The notes under the pieces: generated by a model
Databases searched by the model: none
Seen by the model: the letters and a program-made list of their open reading frames with translations, nothing else
What the model was told of the DNA's origin: nothing
Part shown: positions 23,828-35,925 of the stretch, one piece after another
Layout: every line of letters begins with the position of its first letter
How positions within the stretch are numbered: the first letter of the stretch is position 1
NCBI GenBank assembly: GCA_005656395.1
Contig: SRSI01000079.1
Location: forward strand, 1,302,001 to 1,366,000
Reading direction: 5' to 3'
From: Strongyloides papillosus
Taxonomy: Eukaryota > Nematoda > Chromadorea > Rhabditida > Strongyloididae
Length of the DNA: 64,000 nt
Translations under genes and position numbers: made by a program

Positions 23828-24666
23828 TCAAAAACCGAATAAAGCATTTTCATCGATTCGCGAGCACTCATCCTTGAATCTAGGAGGAATATCATCTGGA
23901 TGAATTGGTACAACATTCTTACTTGTTAACTGTACCAAGTAATACTTCTCCCTCATCAAGTTGTACTGAGCCCCCAGAACACCAAGGATGTTTACTTCAG
24001 AGTACCTCGTTCCCTTTTTAGCACTCTTCATGAGTCTATCGAGGTGACAATTGCCATTTTCACTAAGCTTTCTTTTTCTACTGCCAGTACTTTGTCTCCT
24101 TTGGGAGTTGACTGTCTTTAGTACTCTTATTTGGCCAGTAGATCGTGGTCGTTGAGAAGCAGCCAAAACAAATCTAGGTGGAGGAGTTGTGACAGTTCTT
24201 GCTTTTTCAAGTATTTCTAAAAAATAAATTAGCAAACACACTTTAGGTCAATGGAAACTTACCCTCGTTAATCTTGTCTATAATTCTTTGAGGGTCATCA
24301 CCCTGCTTAACCCATATATACTTCGGACCATATTAAATCCATACTCGTCAACGGCGATTGGCTTGTCCCTCTTAGCCTTTTTGGGTTTTTGACCATCAGC
24401 ACTGTAGTCCTTAGTCTCCGAAAAAGGTATTCCTTTGCTGATGCTTTCCTCATACTTCTTGACAAATGACTGTTTCTAAAAAAAATATATTCTCTAGGAT
24501 ACTTTCAACTTACGATATTACTTTCAGGTTCCCATGTCGCCTCATCCAAAGACAATCCCTTCCACTTAACTCTGTAGAAAGTTTTGCCATCCTTGACACT
24601 TTTACCAAGAATACTCTCCATAACACGTTCCTCCTGGGGAGAAGGATTTTTAGGTGTTCTAGCCAT
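23828..24666 (-). CDS. HP1-like chromodomain protein with one frameshift
   Basis: Three exons on the minus strand: 24666-24514, 24475-24263 and 24216-23828, with 38- and 46-bp introns. The corrected length is about 251 residues. Residues 1-72 are a chromodomain aligned over its whole length (EERVMESIL...VKWKGL...ATWEPESN). Two of the three residues that form the methyl-lysine aromatic cage in HP1 are replaced (Tyr24 by Arg, Tyr48 by Leu), while the Trp in VKWKG is kept. The middle is a basic linker rich in Arg/Ser/Pro (SQRRQSTGSRKRKL). The C-terminus (about the last 60 residues) resembles a chromo shadow domain, the HP1 dimerisation module. Near 24326 the frame shifts by one base: ATGGTCC would need ATGGGTCC to reach GPKYIWVKQGDDPQ, and the exon 3 junction is in phase only after that shift. 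Either the sequence has an error or the gene is recently dead. Confidence 0.75.
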
Positions 24667-25783
24667 ACTTAAATATACACTAAAAACAACATTAAATAAT
24701 TAATTAAGAGAAAAAAAATAAGAAACTAAATTTTGGAAGACATATCAACATGCACGCAATCACAAAAAATGTTAGAGCTAAAACAAAAATAAGTATTTTA
24801 AAATTATCTGACAATGAAGAAATAATACCATTAACTTCTACTCTATTAAAGTGAACACAACATTTGTTCCACGAAAGAGACTTTTTTACCAGCGGAATTA
24901 AATTTAAATAAAGCACAATTTAAAACAATTCTTTTGATGTAAAAAGATAAATTTTTGAAAGCGTGTTATACTTAAAACAGAAAAAATAACAATGAGGTAC
25001 CCGCCCAATTCATTGTCTATGTTTCAAAAGAAGGATAAATTGCGTCAACTTTACACCAATTAATTTTATTTTATATCCCAAAGTGTAGGTGTATGAGAGA
25101 ATAATAGATAGGATACACAATATAGACTTTGTCTTACCATGCATCAGAAAGAAGATATATTATGCGAAAAAAGGTGTTACTAAATTCGTGCAAGTAACTT
25201 AAGATCAATCATGGGTCCGTAAACGATGAATTAAAAACGAAATTTCTTCCACTGTCTATGTTTCTCGGTATTGAGGGTCAAAGGAATAACGTTTCTTTCA
25301 TTTCATGTTAACAATAAGTGGAAATCGTTTTTACTCTTCTTTCAATTGCTTCTTTAATTGTAACTGTACGAATCGCGAACTTTGACTCCTAAACAACATA
25401 GAAATGGTATAGCACATGAATGAGCCCATTGAAATTGATAACTGATTTTGTCAAAGCTAAAAAACATCTCGGCTTTTGACAGTATTGGTTCACAGAGTAG
25501 CATTTATGCATTTAGTTAACTAAATGCTTAAGTCAATTAATACATCACTTTGCATGCCACTTATTTTACAATACTCTTATCACTTGGTATGTTACGGTGT
25601 CCCACTGTGGGAATCTTTACTCCAAAAAACCCAAAGGCAAACACATTTTTTCTATAAACACCATCGTTGTCATTTCATTTTTTTTATTTAATATTATAGA
25701 TTTCGTGTAATTTTCCTCTTGATTTTTTCCACTGTTACACTTATAAATAATTACAATTTATTTTAGTTATACCTCTAGTAATA
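24667..25783. promoter_or_regulatory. Divergent promoter region between the chromodomain gene and CTR9
   Basis: 1.1 kb between two genes transcribed away from each other. No coding content, and no canonical TATA box that can be separated from the AT background. A near-repeat of TTCATTGTCTATGTTTC (about 25010) and TTCCACTGTCTATGTTTC (about 25248) is present and could be a shared binding site. Confidence 0.35.
25757..25766 (+). promoter_or_regulatory. Possible trans-splice acceptor of CTR9
   Basis: TTTATTTTAG ends 17 bp before the ATG at 25784, matching the acceptor used by introns in this window. Nematode mRNAs often receive a spliced leader at such a site. No 5' exon is visible upstream. Confidence 0.3.
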
Positions 25784-28700
25784 ATGACAGAACCTGACAT
25801 CAATGAAAGTATCCTGACAATCCCCAGACGTTTCGGAGGGGTAAGTTTTAATTTTAGTCATCAAATTATCTAATAAATTTTCATCACATTTTAGGCTACC
25901 ATCGTTTATCCTGTCTCGACGTTACCAGAAGTGGACGTTATTATCTCCGAATTGTCAGGAGAGCATTGTACTCCAGATATATGGCACAGTTTCGCCATAG
26001 CATGTTATCACCTGAAGAGATTTGACGATTTTGAGAGGATTCTTGAAGATGGTATTGCTTTCGCGAAGAAGGAAAACATCGGTCGGGACGCTGGTGTTCT
26101 CAAGTTGCACGACAGTATTACTTCCTACAAAATACTGCGCGGTTGTAACGAGACGGACAAAGGAAGGAGATCTCAATACTTCTCTAAAGCTATGGAACAT
26201 CTTAATCAAGGCGATGAGATCTCAAAGTATGATACAAACCACATCCTCCAACGTGGTTTCTATCTTTTGTATAACGACCAGAAATTGGATCATGCTGAGG
26301 CACAGTTCAAGTTTGTCACAAATACTAACGAAGACAATATCCCGGCTCTTATTGGATATGCCTGTGTCTTTTACAATAAGAAGGACTACGCAAAGTCCCT
26401 GCAACTCTTCAAGAGAGTTCTTAAAGTTTGTTCTAAGTGCCCAGCTTATGTTCGTCTTGGGATTGGATACTGTCTTGTCAAGTTGGGATATGTAAAGAAG
26501 GCTCGTGTTGCTTTTGAAAGGGTCTTGGAGCTCGAGGAGAACAACAGTTATGCTATGACGGCTCTATCGGTGCTTGACTTCAATGAAGGTACCTTGGAAT
26601 CAACGACTGCTGGTGCAAATCGCCTGATAAAGTCATGGAAGATTGACCCTACTAATACTTCAACGGCTTTGGAGTTGGCAGACTTTTTGTTTTTGAGAGG
26701 AAACTATGAAAAAAGTGAAAAGTACAGCAGGATTGCATTTCAGTTGGCGGAATCTCCTATTCTTAAGGGTAGAAGTCATTATCTCGTCGGTAGATTTCAC
26801 CATCGCAAAGGTGAAATTGAGTTGGCAATAAAACACTACAATATGGCAGTTGCTACCTGCAGCCCAGATTTTATTAATCCACTCTTTGGACTTGGACAAC
26901 TTTATGCAAAGAAGAAGGACTTTGAAAAAGCGATAGAGTACTTTGGGAAGATCTTAATTACTGATCCAGATAACGCTGAAACCAAGAAGGCTCTGATTAT
27001 GATGTATATAAGATCACCTGGGAAGGATGCTGCAACGAAAGATAAACGTACTGCTTCTGTTAAACAGTACTTCTCTGAGCTGTTAAATAATGAAAACCTC
27101 AACGATCCTACATTGGTCGTTGAGCATGCCAGATTCGTGGAGAAGACTAACTTGCCTCTTGCATTAAAGGAGACTTCAAGGGTAATTGATATGTATAAGG
27201 AGTCAGAAGATGTCCGGATTCCAATTGAGTTGTTAAATAACTACGGTGTATATTTCTACATGAATAAAGTCTTCCCTGAAGCAAACACTATCTTCTCTCA
27301 GTGTTTGTCTAGAGTTGAGGAGGAGCGTCTGAAGGATAATTCTTACGCTGATAGTCTTGAACTAACATTCACATTCAACCTCGCAAGGACAAATGAAGAG
27401 TTGGGATACACTGATAATGCAATCGAGCTGTACAAGCGTTTGTTAAAGTGGAAGCCGAACTACAATGAAGGTAGTTTAAGATTAGGAAAAATTGCGGAGA
27501 AATGTAGTGACTACAAAGCAGCAACTAAACACTACCAAGACGTGCTTTCCAATGATCCTCACAACATTGGTGCTTTAGCAGCTTTAGGATCTCTGTTTAT
27601 GAAGAAAAAGAACTTCTTGGAGGCTCAAAAGAAGTTTGAGGCAATTCTCAAGTTTCCGGAACACAAAGACAATGCTTATCCTCACCTTGCTCTTGGAGTT
27701 ATATGGTTGGAGCAACTCTACAAACCAAATAGGAATAAGGAGAAGGATGAAGAAAATATGTCGCGAGCATTTGAGATGTTCCAAAAGGTATTGAGGAATC
27801 ATCCAAAAAATGTCTACGCAGGGAACTGTATGGGAATCTTACTCACATTTATTGGTTCCTATGAAGAAGCTCGCGAATGTTTCTCTGAGGTTCGTGAAGT
27901 CTTATTTGATGAGAAGGGTCCTTGGCTAAACTTAGCATACGTTTATGGGCTTCTTAAAAATTATCTTAATGCTATTAGGATGTACAAGGCTGCCATTGAA
28001 AAGTTTGGATTGGATACTGATTCTGATGTATTGTTGGCTCTTGGTCGCATGTACTGGAAAGTTGAGGACTATAATAATGCTTTGGATTACATGCTTCAAG
28101 CTGTTCAACATGACCCATTGAATCTATATGCCAAGTATAACGTGGCAAAAATTTACGCAAAACTTGGCTTGCGTATCATGGAATCTCCAAACCATTCTCT
28201 ATCTGATTTGGACAAAGCTATTGGTTACTTCGAGGAGGCTAAGCTCGCTTTTGATGATGTTCATGGTTCAATGAAAAGTAGCAGTGATATGAAGATGAAG
28301 TGGAAACACATAAATATAGACCATCTGACAGAGGAGCATTCTAACTGTGAGGATTACCTAATTCAAGCAAACTCCAAAAGACCACAGATTGTTGAGATTG
28401 AGAGAGCAAGAGAAGAGAGTAGAAGAAAGCAAAGGGAGATTATGCTAAAGTTAGAGGAGGAAAAAATAGCTCAAATGAAGATTCAAGAAAGCCAGGATCT
28501 TGAAAGACAGAATAGATTGCGAGATCTTCGTAATGAGTTTCTTAATATGAATAAGGATGCTCTCAGAGTACCAGTTAAGGATGATAAAAGGAAGTCTGGT
28601 GGTAAAGGTGAAAACCAAAAGAAGAAGAAGGATGATGATATGGAGGGATTTGTCGCTTCCGACAATGAATGCTTTGAGGAGAGTGAAAGAAAGAAAAAGT

Positions 28701-28963
28701 TAAAAAGGAGCAGAAGAAATCGTAGAAAGGTAGAGGCTTCTGAGAATGAAGATGATGATAAGAAGGGAGAGGAGCAAGGTACTACTTTCGAAGTTACCTC
28801 CAAGTCTAAGAAGAACACTCTCATATCTACTTCAGGAGATGGAGGAGAAGATAAAGCTGGAGGAAGATTCAGAATGGAAGAATCCATGTCATCACCAGAT
28901 CCTGTTGATACTGTGTTTGGTCCTTGTTCTGATGAGTCATTAAGCTCATCGTCATCTGATTAG
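25784..28963 (+). CDS. ctr9: CTR9, PAF1 complex subunit (tetratricopeptide repeat protein)
   Basis: Exon 1 is 25784-25840 and exon 2 is 25895-28963, with a 54-bp GTAAGT...TTTTAG intron, giving 1041 residues. CTR9 is the TPR scaffold of the nuclear PAF1 complex, which travels with RNA polymerase II and promotes histone H2B ubiquitination and H3K4/K36 methylation. The N-terminus (ILTIPRRFGGATIVYPV) and WHSFAIACYHL match the family. About 16-20 TPR-like helix pairs fill residues 40-800 (for example ALIGYACVFYNKKDYAKSLQLF, shown in part, and GALAALGSLFMKKKNFLEAQ). Residues 840-900 are a charged helix (Arg/Glu-rich) and the tail is a Lys/Arg/Asp/Ser-rich low-complexity region ending in a Ser run, as in other CTR9 proteins. 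It is slightly shorter than human CTR9 (1173). Codon usage is less AT-biased than neighbouring genes, as expected for a well-expressed gene. Confidence 0.95.
25841..25894 (+). other. Intron of CTR9
   Basis: 54 bp, GTAAGT donor and ACATTTTAG acceptor, phase 0. Confidence 0.9.
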
Positions 28964-29157
28964 AATTAGTTTGTATATATAAAAAATTTTTTTATTTGTA
29001 TTTTTAGTTGTTAATAATGGTGTATATAATGTATAATATTTTAATAATATTTATTTACTCTTTTTGTAAAAATTTTTGAATATTACAAAAATTTTGAATA
29101 TGTTTTTTTTTTGTATAAGAAGGGAAGTAGAAACACTTTTCTATATCTTTAATTTAT
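28964..29157 (+). other. Short spacer between CTR9 and the membrane protein gene
   Basis: 194 bp, very AT-rich and T-rich, with no canonical AATAAA for CTR9. The close same-strand spacing leaves open a two-gene operon. Confidence 0.35.
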
Positions 29158-30405
29158 ATGTTTGCCAAATTAGTTGTAATTGTGTTGGTATTTTCACAAA
29201 TACGTGGTGATGATCATGAAGCTGAGATTCCCCTTAGTGGAGCAGAAAAAGAATTGGAGTTGGATGAATTGTTTCGTGGATTGACTCTATCCAACCAAAT
29301 AGGAGATACAACAAACTATACCCATAAAGAAACCATCGGAAGCCAAGGATACGTGGATGATTGTCTAAGTTTTGATCCTGTAAGTTTTACAATGCCGTAA
29401 ATATATAATTATTTCTAGATTTCTATTGATATATCATTTAATCATATCAAAATGCACCTATTCTACGACAACTTCACTCAATCAAGAACAATACGTTATC
29501 AAATAAGGTGTTACTTAAAATCTTTGGTATTTGCCAAAAGGATAAGCATTAGGGAGATAAGACTTGGTCCTTTAATGCATAACGATTCTATCGTGGATGA
29601 AAGTGATTGCGAAAAGTTGAAAAAGGTTATTGGCAAAAGCTCAAAAAATGAGATGTACTTTATAATCACTGGTACACCCAAGAAATGTGACAACTTTATT
29701 GGTCTGGGAATTTTCGTTATGCTAAATCCAATGCCAAATGGGAGACCTTATCCTTTCAAAAACAACAATCAATTTAGAGAATTTAAAAAAGATATGATTA
29801 AACAAATCGAAAAGATTATGAATAAATACATGGCAGATCGTAATTTGAAACTAGCAAGTAACAAATTTACCTATCGGAAATTAGTTGAGGGTGATAACGA
29901 ACCAGAACCGTTGTTAGAAAGAAGTCTGCAGGAGAATTTTTACACGTTCAGTATAAAATCACACTTTACCTCAATATCTGAAATCGTCGAAATGGAGAGG
30001 TATTATGATAACGAATGGTTGATGGAGAATGATATAAAAAGGGCATTAAAATATTTGTTTAGTTTTGTGGTCAGTCAATATAAGGAGAATATTGGGGTTG
30101 TTGATGATAAATCTTCGGAACCAACATTGATTTCTCAGTCGGATTCTCTGGATAATGGGGAATATGAGTCATGGATAATGGATCACGCTGTTTCGTTAAT
30201 TCCACTTACCCTAATTCTTGGAGCTCTTATTGCCTCTATGACATTCTTCATACATAAAAGAAGTAATGATGCTTATAGGAAGAAGAAAAAAGCTATATTC
30301 AATCAGGGTATCCAAGTTTTACATGACATCAGAAAGGAAATGGATCAGGAAAGTGAAATGACTACAGACAGTGAGTCTGTTACTACTGAAACTTCCACTT
30401 ATTAA
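29158..30405 (+). CDS. Single-pass type I membrane protein, unknown family
   Basis: Exons 29158-29379 and 29419-30405 (39-bp intron, GTAAGT...TTTCTAG) give 402 residues. Residues 1-17 are a signal peptide (MFAKLVVIVLVFSQIRG). The ectodomain (about 18-325) has several cysteines (in DDCLSF, RCYLK, ESDCEK, KKCDNF) and N-glycosylation sequons (NYT, NFT, NDS). A membrane segment at about residues 330-352 (SLIPLTLILGALIASMTFF) is followed by a basic stop-transfer HKRSNDAYRKKKK and a short cytoplasmic tail rich in Ser/Thr/Glu. No known domain is recognised. The layout suggests a cell-surface receptor or adhesion-type protein. The stop is 64 bp before an AATAAA (30469-30474). It is convergent with the coiled-coil gene on the other strand. 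Confidence 0.8.
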
Positions 30406-30468
30406 TTAGAAGAATAAAAGTAATATATATATAATTTCTGTACTACAATTTCTTATGACATGACACAC

Positions 30469-30474
30469 AATAAA
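30469..30474 (+). terminator. Poly(A) signal of the membrane protein gene
   Basis: AATAAA 64 bp after the stop, about 230 bp before the end of the convergent gene. Confidence 0.6.
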
Positions 30475-30505
30475 GTTTTAAAAAACACAAAATCTCTAAA
30501 ATTAT

Positions 30506-30511
30506 TTTATT
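30506..30511 (-). terminator. Possible poly(A) signal of the coiled-coil gene
   Basis: AATAAA on the minus strand, about 196 bp past the stop at 30707. It would make the two convergent 3' UTRs nearly touch or overlap. Confidence 0.35.
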
Positions 30512-30706
30512 ATCAAAATAAATCTTTATCATACTACAATAAAAACTATATACAAGTTATTAAAAAGAAAATTTTTTTCCATATCATTTAAAATACTATT
30601 AATAATTAACAAAATAAATCCTTTAACAGCAGATTAAATTGATCTGCAAACTTTAAAAACAAGTAACTTTACAAATATATACAATTCCTCCTTGGAAAAT
30701 ACCATC

Positions 30707-33084
30707 TCATTGGATATTACACACAGGATTATTTCCACCCGGTGTTCTTGTTGTATAGTGAATGATGTTGCTAGAGACCTGTGACAAGAACTTCTCAGCC
30801 TTCTGAATATCCTCCTGATGTTTACGAATAACATCCTCAAATTGGAGACTGTTATATGACATCTTATTTTCAAAATTATTTATGTCATCATCCGAATCTG
30901 ATGAATCATTGAAACGTGAAGCCAGCTTATGGAATCCGGGATCCCTTCCATCGACAATGTTTGAGGATATCTCCGAGAAACATTTAGAAATCATACGCAG
31001 GCGTTTTCCGATTTCATTACTATCTTTAATGATTCTTTGAATCCTTGGTTGGATAGTCATCAGAGTTGCTGTCTTATCATTATTTGATATGTCATTCAAG
31101 TTATAAGACAATGAACCAGCTACAGTGTTTTTCGTTCCTGAATTAGACGACTTTTCCGTAAAAGGAGAACTAATAAGGCCATGAGAATGTGATCCACCGA
31201 AGCCTGAACTATTGGATGGCGAGTGAAGTGAAGAGAGATGGATTTTTGACAGAGCTGAACTGACACTTTTGAAAGTCTCTTCCTTTTTACTTCCATTTTC
31301 TGGAGTACTATTCTCATCCTTGAACTCATCCAACACTAGGAGATTATCATCATCATACTCATCGTCGATAAGAATTTTAAATGAACGATGGTGATTCAAT
31401 TCATTTTTCAGCTTTGTTATCTCTTCCTCCTTTTCATCGAGTTTATTTAACAATACGGCATTTTCTTCCTCCAATAGTTTGTTTGCTTCATTCATAGACG
31501 AAGATTTGCCATCATCCATAACGAGGACACTAGTCAATTTCTGCTTCAAGCAACTAATTTCAGTTTCATAATCCTTTTTGAGTTTATCCATATCATCTAA
31601 ACTTTTCTGGAAATCATTCTCCGTGACGAGTGTTGCTTCTCTATAACGACGATACTCCTGGTCCAATCTGTTAAACTTCTCCGTCATCAGCTTTAACTTA
31701 TGCCTGATGTTTTCACCCTCCAATTGCAACTTCTCTGTCTCCTCAGCAAAGTCACACTTTTGCATCTGCAACCTATTTTCCAATTTCTTGACCTTCTCCC
31801 TGAGACGATCGGCTTCATTTTTCTTATCCATCAATATTGAGAGTAATGCTTGTTGAGAACCATCTGTTTGGACATTTGATGGTGTCTGAATTGATGTCGA
31901 GGTACTCATCTTCCGTTGGATATCCCGAAGTGATTCTTCAATTTCATCTATTCTCTGGCAACTAACAGCTGATGAAACCCCGCTTCTAGAAGACTTATCG
32001 AAGAAGACATCTTCTTGTGCACTTCTTGCACTGCCATAAATGTTTGATGTACCCTTTATTGGAGTTGAACAAGGGCCTGGTGTGTAGACAGATCCCACAT
32101 TGACTCTTGGGTTTCTTGGTGGAGATAGAAGCTCACTTGAGTTGGAGTATCTTGGATATCTGGTCTCCACTACTCTATACGGTGATTCACTATCAACATT
32201 CCTGTATCGATCTCTGCACACGGGTGATGAAATGTTTGATACGAATCTAAAATAACAGTATTGGTTGAATTTTCATTTCATGATACTTACCCAGATGAAG
32301 ATAGAGATGGTTCCTGACGTCTCATTGCTCCTCTCTCTCCATAGATACCGGACTGACTATTGTACACTTGGCTAGCTCCTTGACTAACATTACTTGATGC
32401 CGACGACTGTTTTGAAGAACCAGGAAGATGAGCGAAACTCCGTGTTTTCCTAGCATTAGGCATCGTATATGAACGGTAGTTTAGAATTGACGATGGATTC
32501 ACATTCAATGGAGGCTTTTCTGAATCCCTATAGTGTCTGAGATACTCTTCTTTTGCCGAACCTTAAAAAATGATTATGAAACACACTATGTGATAAGTAC
32601 TTACCTAGCCAATGATCTGTACCTCTAATGCTTGGACTCTCTCTTCCTGGTAATCCACAGAAACTGGTATTGTTATCCGAATAACCTCCACAAGGACTTT
32701 GTACAACTGTATCCTGGTTTAACAAAGTCAAAGTTTCATCGTCCTCAGTATTTGGTACACTAGGTCTTCTGATAACTTCTTGCCTTTGATGACCATGGAA
32801 ATTCTCGTAGACACCATCGCGTGGAACCACCGGAACATTTGGTAAAGTACTAGGTGGCTTACCAACGACTGGTGGCGTGGCATAATCACCTTCTTTAGAA
32901 TCTACAACAAAAATACTAAATGATAAGAGATTAAACAAAACTTACAGGGTGGGCGTGATGTCTTTTTGAAAGTGAATGTCGAGATACTTCTCCCAGATTT
33001 GGTCCTAACGAATCGTGGACTAGATTTACGGCTCCCACTAATATTAGAATTTGATGACCAAAATTTCTTTATCTTTTCAAACAT
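30707..33084 (-). CDS. Large coiled-coil protein, unknown family
   Basis: Four minus-strand exons, 33084-32946, 32901-32605, 32561-32291 and 32246-30707, joined by 41-45-bp introns with GTAAGT donors. All junctions keep the frame and give 748 residues. The N-terminal 300 residues are disordered: basic at the very start (MFEKIKKFW, RKSSPRFVRTK), then rich in Ser/Pro/Gly/Asn. Residues about 305-480 form a long coiled coil with heptads of Leu/Ile/Met (segments such as DEIEESLRDIQRKM and LREKVKKLENRLQMQ). Between about 490 and 600 the chain is acidic and Ser-rich. The C-terminus (about 620-748) has two further short helices (IQRIIKDSNEIGKRLRMISK and FEDVIRKHQEDIQKAEKF). No membrane segment. The architecture suits a cytoskeletal, centrosomal or scaffold protein. 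I do not recognise an orthologue. Confidence 0.8.
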
Positions 33085-34133
33085 ATTAAATTAGTTAATA
33101 TAAATACAAGAAATAATGAATGAAAAGAGTTATTCCGTTTATATACAGGTAAATTCAATAGTTTTCTGGAAAAATAAAGAAAATAAAAAGTTATCACATA
33201 TCGGAATAATAATACATCATAAAGTAAAAAAGCATGACATAATATAGTTGATTTCACAACAAATGTTCAAATCATCAAAAATTAAAAGTGTAATCAGTAT
33301 ATTAACTAACGTAAAAATCGTATTTATCTACAATGAGCAGAAATTTATAGTGATTGAATAATCAAAGATGAAAAGTTTTTAAACAAAATAGACTCAAGGC
33401 AACAAGTATTTTATAAAAGTCAATTGGAGAAGAGGAGTTAAAACAGTTTTTAGTTATTAGTTAAAAAACAATTTATATAGGTATGATATGATAACAGACA
33501 AGACAGGACCATTCACATTTCACAGTATTTTTGACCACCAATCAAATAGAGGTTTCTTTTTAAATTGGAATTATGATATAATTTGGTGAATTAAGAGGTA
33601 AAATTGTTTTATCATCATCTTTTTTATTGTCTAGCTTTAAAAATGTGGGGTAGTGTGTGGTGTTCCTATGTCTTGTTTTACTTTTCCCGACTGCTCTTTT
33701 AGTAGACATTTCATGAATTAAAGAGTGGTTTCGTACATTAAATTGTTTTTGTTTTCAGGTAGAAGTTTCATCAATGTCTAATTATTGAGAAACAGAGAAT
33801 GGATTCTAATTGTTTTATGGGAATCTAGCCACTAAAAATTGTCTGTGTTAATGATTGTTAAATCTATTTAATTATGTAATGTTTTATGATGAAATAATTG
33901 TTTTAAAGGTTGGTTTTCTCTTATATTCAAATTTCTTGGTATTTACAGTTGATTTTCAGAAAATATATTCAAAATATTGAGATAGAAGATGTGAAAAAAA
34001 CAAAATATAATCATAATTATGCAAAAAAAGGCTGGAAATTTGTATTTTATCTGTGAGCGAAGGAAATTGCTTGAAATGGGGTGTTTTTTCTGTTTAATGG
34101 CCCTGGAATCTATCAAAAAGGGCTCCGGGCGCC
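33085..34133. other. Intergenic; upstream region of the coiled-coil gene
   Basis: No coding signature or repeat recognised. It presumably contains the promoter of the minus-strand gene starting at 33084. Confidence 0.4.
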
Positions 34134-34205
34134 TCCCATATGGTCTAGTGGTTAGGATTCGTGGTTTTCACCCACGCGGCCCGGGTTCGATTCCCGGTAT
34201 GGGAA
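34134..34205 (+). tRNA. tRNA-Glu (anticodon TTC)
   Basis: TCCCATA pairs with TATGGGA. The D arm has GGTCTAGTGGTTAGG, the anticodon stem CGTGG/CCACG closes a loop TTTTCAC (TTC), and the T arm is CCGGG-TTCGATT-CCCGG. A T run (34209-34213) follows as a Pol III terminator. The open frame 34019-34309 that crosses it is fortuitous. Confidence 0.97.
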
Positions 34206-34865
34206 TCCTTTTTGGTATTTTTCGATATTTCATTGCTACAGATCGTCTAAGTGGCAAAAAATCACATTTTTATACGAAAATTAAGAATGCATGTGTGTTT
34301 TCTCTGTAGATCTTACATTTTCTAGTCAAAATGCACTAATTGATATATTTTGGAACATTTAGCAAAGTACCAAATCATAGCTAAATGCTAATTTTTGCAG
34401 CAAATCTTATTATGGAGAGATCATGCAATAGTAAAGGAAAATCAACAAATGCGGGACAATATCCTTACCAAAAGACGATATTTTATGGAATTTAAAAATG
34501 TCATACCCCAAGGAAGATGATGATTGCGATTGGTCTTTGTTTGTTGCCTCAAGAGTTGAAGCATTTTAGGTCTCCAGTTTTGCATTTCTTGTTGGAAATG
34601 CACTAAATTACGTGTAAAATCTCGGAAAACTACAACATATCTTTGCTGCAAATGATTTAACTTAATAACTGGTACAAATCAGAAATATTCTATACTGATC
34701 ATAGCATCATTGATGCTTTATGTTAAAATCTTCTGAATTCAACACTTCATTTCAATTTATCAATAACAATTTTGGTAAGAATTTGAATGTTCTATTGTAA
34801 TATACTTAAATTTTAGTGCCATGGAAAATGACATAATCAACAACCTCCACACAAGAACAAATATA
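34206..34865. other. Intergenic, weakly coding-like on the minus strand
   Basis: At 34442-34651 the minus strand is open for 69 codons with a Gln/Arg/Asn-rich, protein-like composition (MQQRYVVVFRDFTRN). No start context, splice partner or family supports a gene, so I leave it as a possible fossil. Confidence 0.25.
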
Positions 34866-35925
34866 ATGTCTACACCGTTGTGTTTATTGGCTACTTCTTT
34901 GATACCATTACCAGTATGTTCGGAAGTAGTTGTAGATACAAACTACTTCTCTTCTGTTCCTGAAACCATCAATAAAACGACATTCTGGTTAATTTAACGC
35001 TCAATGAAACTTCTGGTGTCGTGTTCGTAAAGTGCCCAAGTACTGAGTACAAGCATACAAGTGATAGTATGAGATTTGGTCCCAACAAGTTTTTGCGAGA
35101 ATTAGGACTAGTTTATGGTACTAATAACTCGCTGTTTTTGTGAGTACTCTTAGTGGAAAAACCCCTTGGGTTTATAATCATCAGTCATGGAGGAATTACT
35201 TTCAAGAATGATACCGGAATTCAGAGTTACCAATGGATGCTTGATATATAGATTAAGGAAATTATGAAAACTCTTCTAATCTTCCTGAAGTGGCGTTTAT
35301 ACAATCAGTGGTTACGTTATTACACACAAAATGCAACAATTCGCTTGCTAATGAAACTTTTGTTTTTACTAGGGATAGGAACAACGAGCTTGTGGAACTA
35401 AAATCATCAAATGACAACGTAGTCTATATGAAGAAAATGTTTTATTAGTTTCAAAAACCTAAAGAAGATGACGTTAAAAAAAGTTGTGAAGCTGTGTGCA
35501 ATAACAGTAGCATATAGTGAATGTCCATAGATAACTTTACTGGATTTCGGGGCAGATTTTACCATACAGACTGGAGTAACAACTATCGGCATGGTAAATG
35601 CGAGAAAGTTATTCCAGTAAGACTTTTATGAATAACTCGTCCAAACTATTGCGATATGGAGATTATCTGTTATTCGAGGATGAATTTTACTAAAGATAAA
35701 TTTATTAATATTGAAAATTTTCCAAAAAATATAGCCTCACAATTTGATGTAAGTTTGTACAACATTGTATGGTTAACGTTTAAATATTTAAGAGCTTCAG
35801 GTGGATATAATGTAATCCCACAAATCTTTTATTTTGAAGCTCAAAATTCAGAACACGAACTTGAGAAAGGGTTTATGTCAAAAGAGGTGTTAAGATACAA
35901 CCATGCTGCTATCTTATTCAGATGA
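34866..35925 (+). pseudogene. Secreted cysteine-containing protein family, second wrecked copy
   Basis: Begins with an ATG and signal peptide (MSTPLCLLATSLIPLPVCS). It then matches the family after a frameshift at about 34993: SGVVFVKCPSTEYKHTS against [17 protein letters not shown] of the intact gene at 37843. Further matches are KMFY-FQKPKEDD against [13 protein letters not shown], and in the last open block (35656-35925) FYFEAQNSEHELEKG and SKEVLRYNH against the LFFGPKDD...RIYRYYDHD region. Many stops and at least three frameshifts separate the blocks, and the C-terminal domain is missing. It is more diverged than the copy at 14891-22712, so it is an older or different paralogue. Confidence 0.65.

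Noticed and set aside
24704..24916. Minus-strand frame upstream of the chromodomain gene
   Set aside because: No start context or similarity, and it lies in the presumed divergent promoter region.
28483..28887. Minus-strand frame rich in Ser/Phe/Leu opposite the CTR9 tail
   Set aside because: Complement of the Lys/Glu/Ser-rich low-complexity tail; no independent signal.
34019..34309. Open frame of 96 codons
   Set aside because: It runs straight through the tRNA-Glu gene, whose structure explains the sequence.
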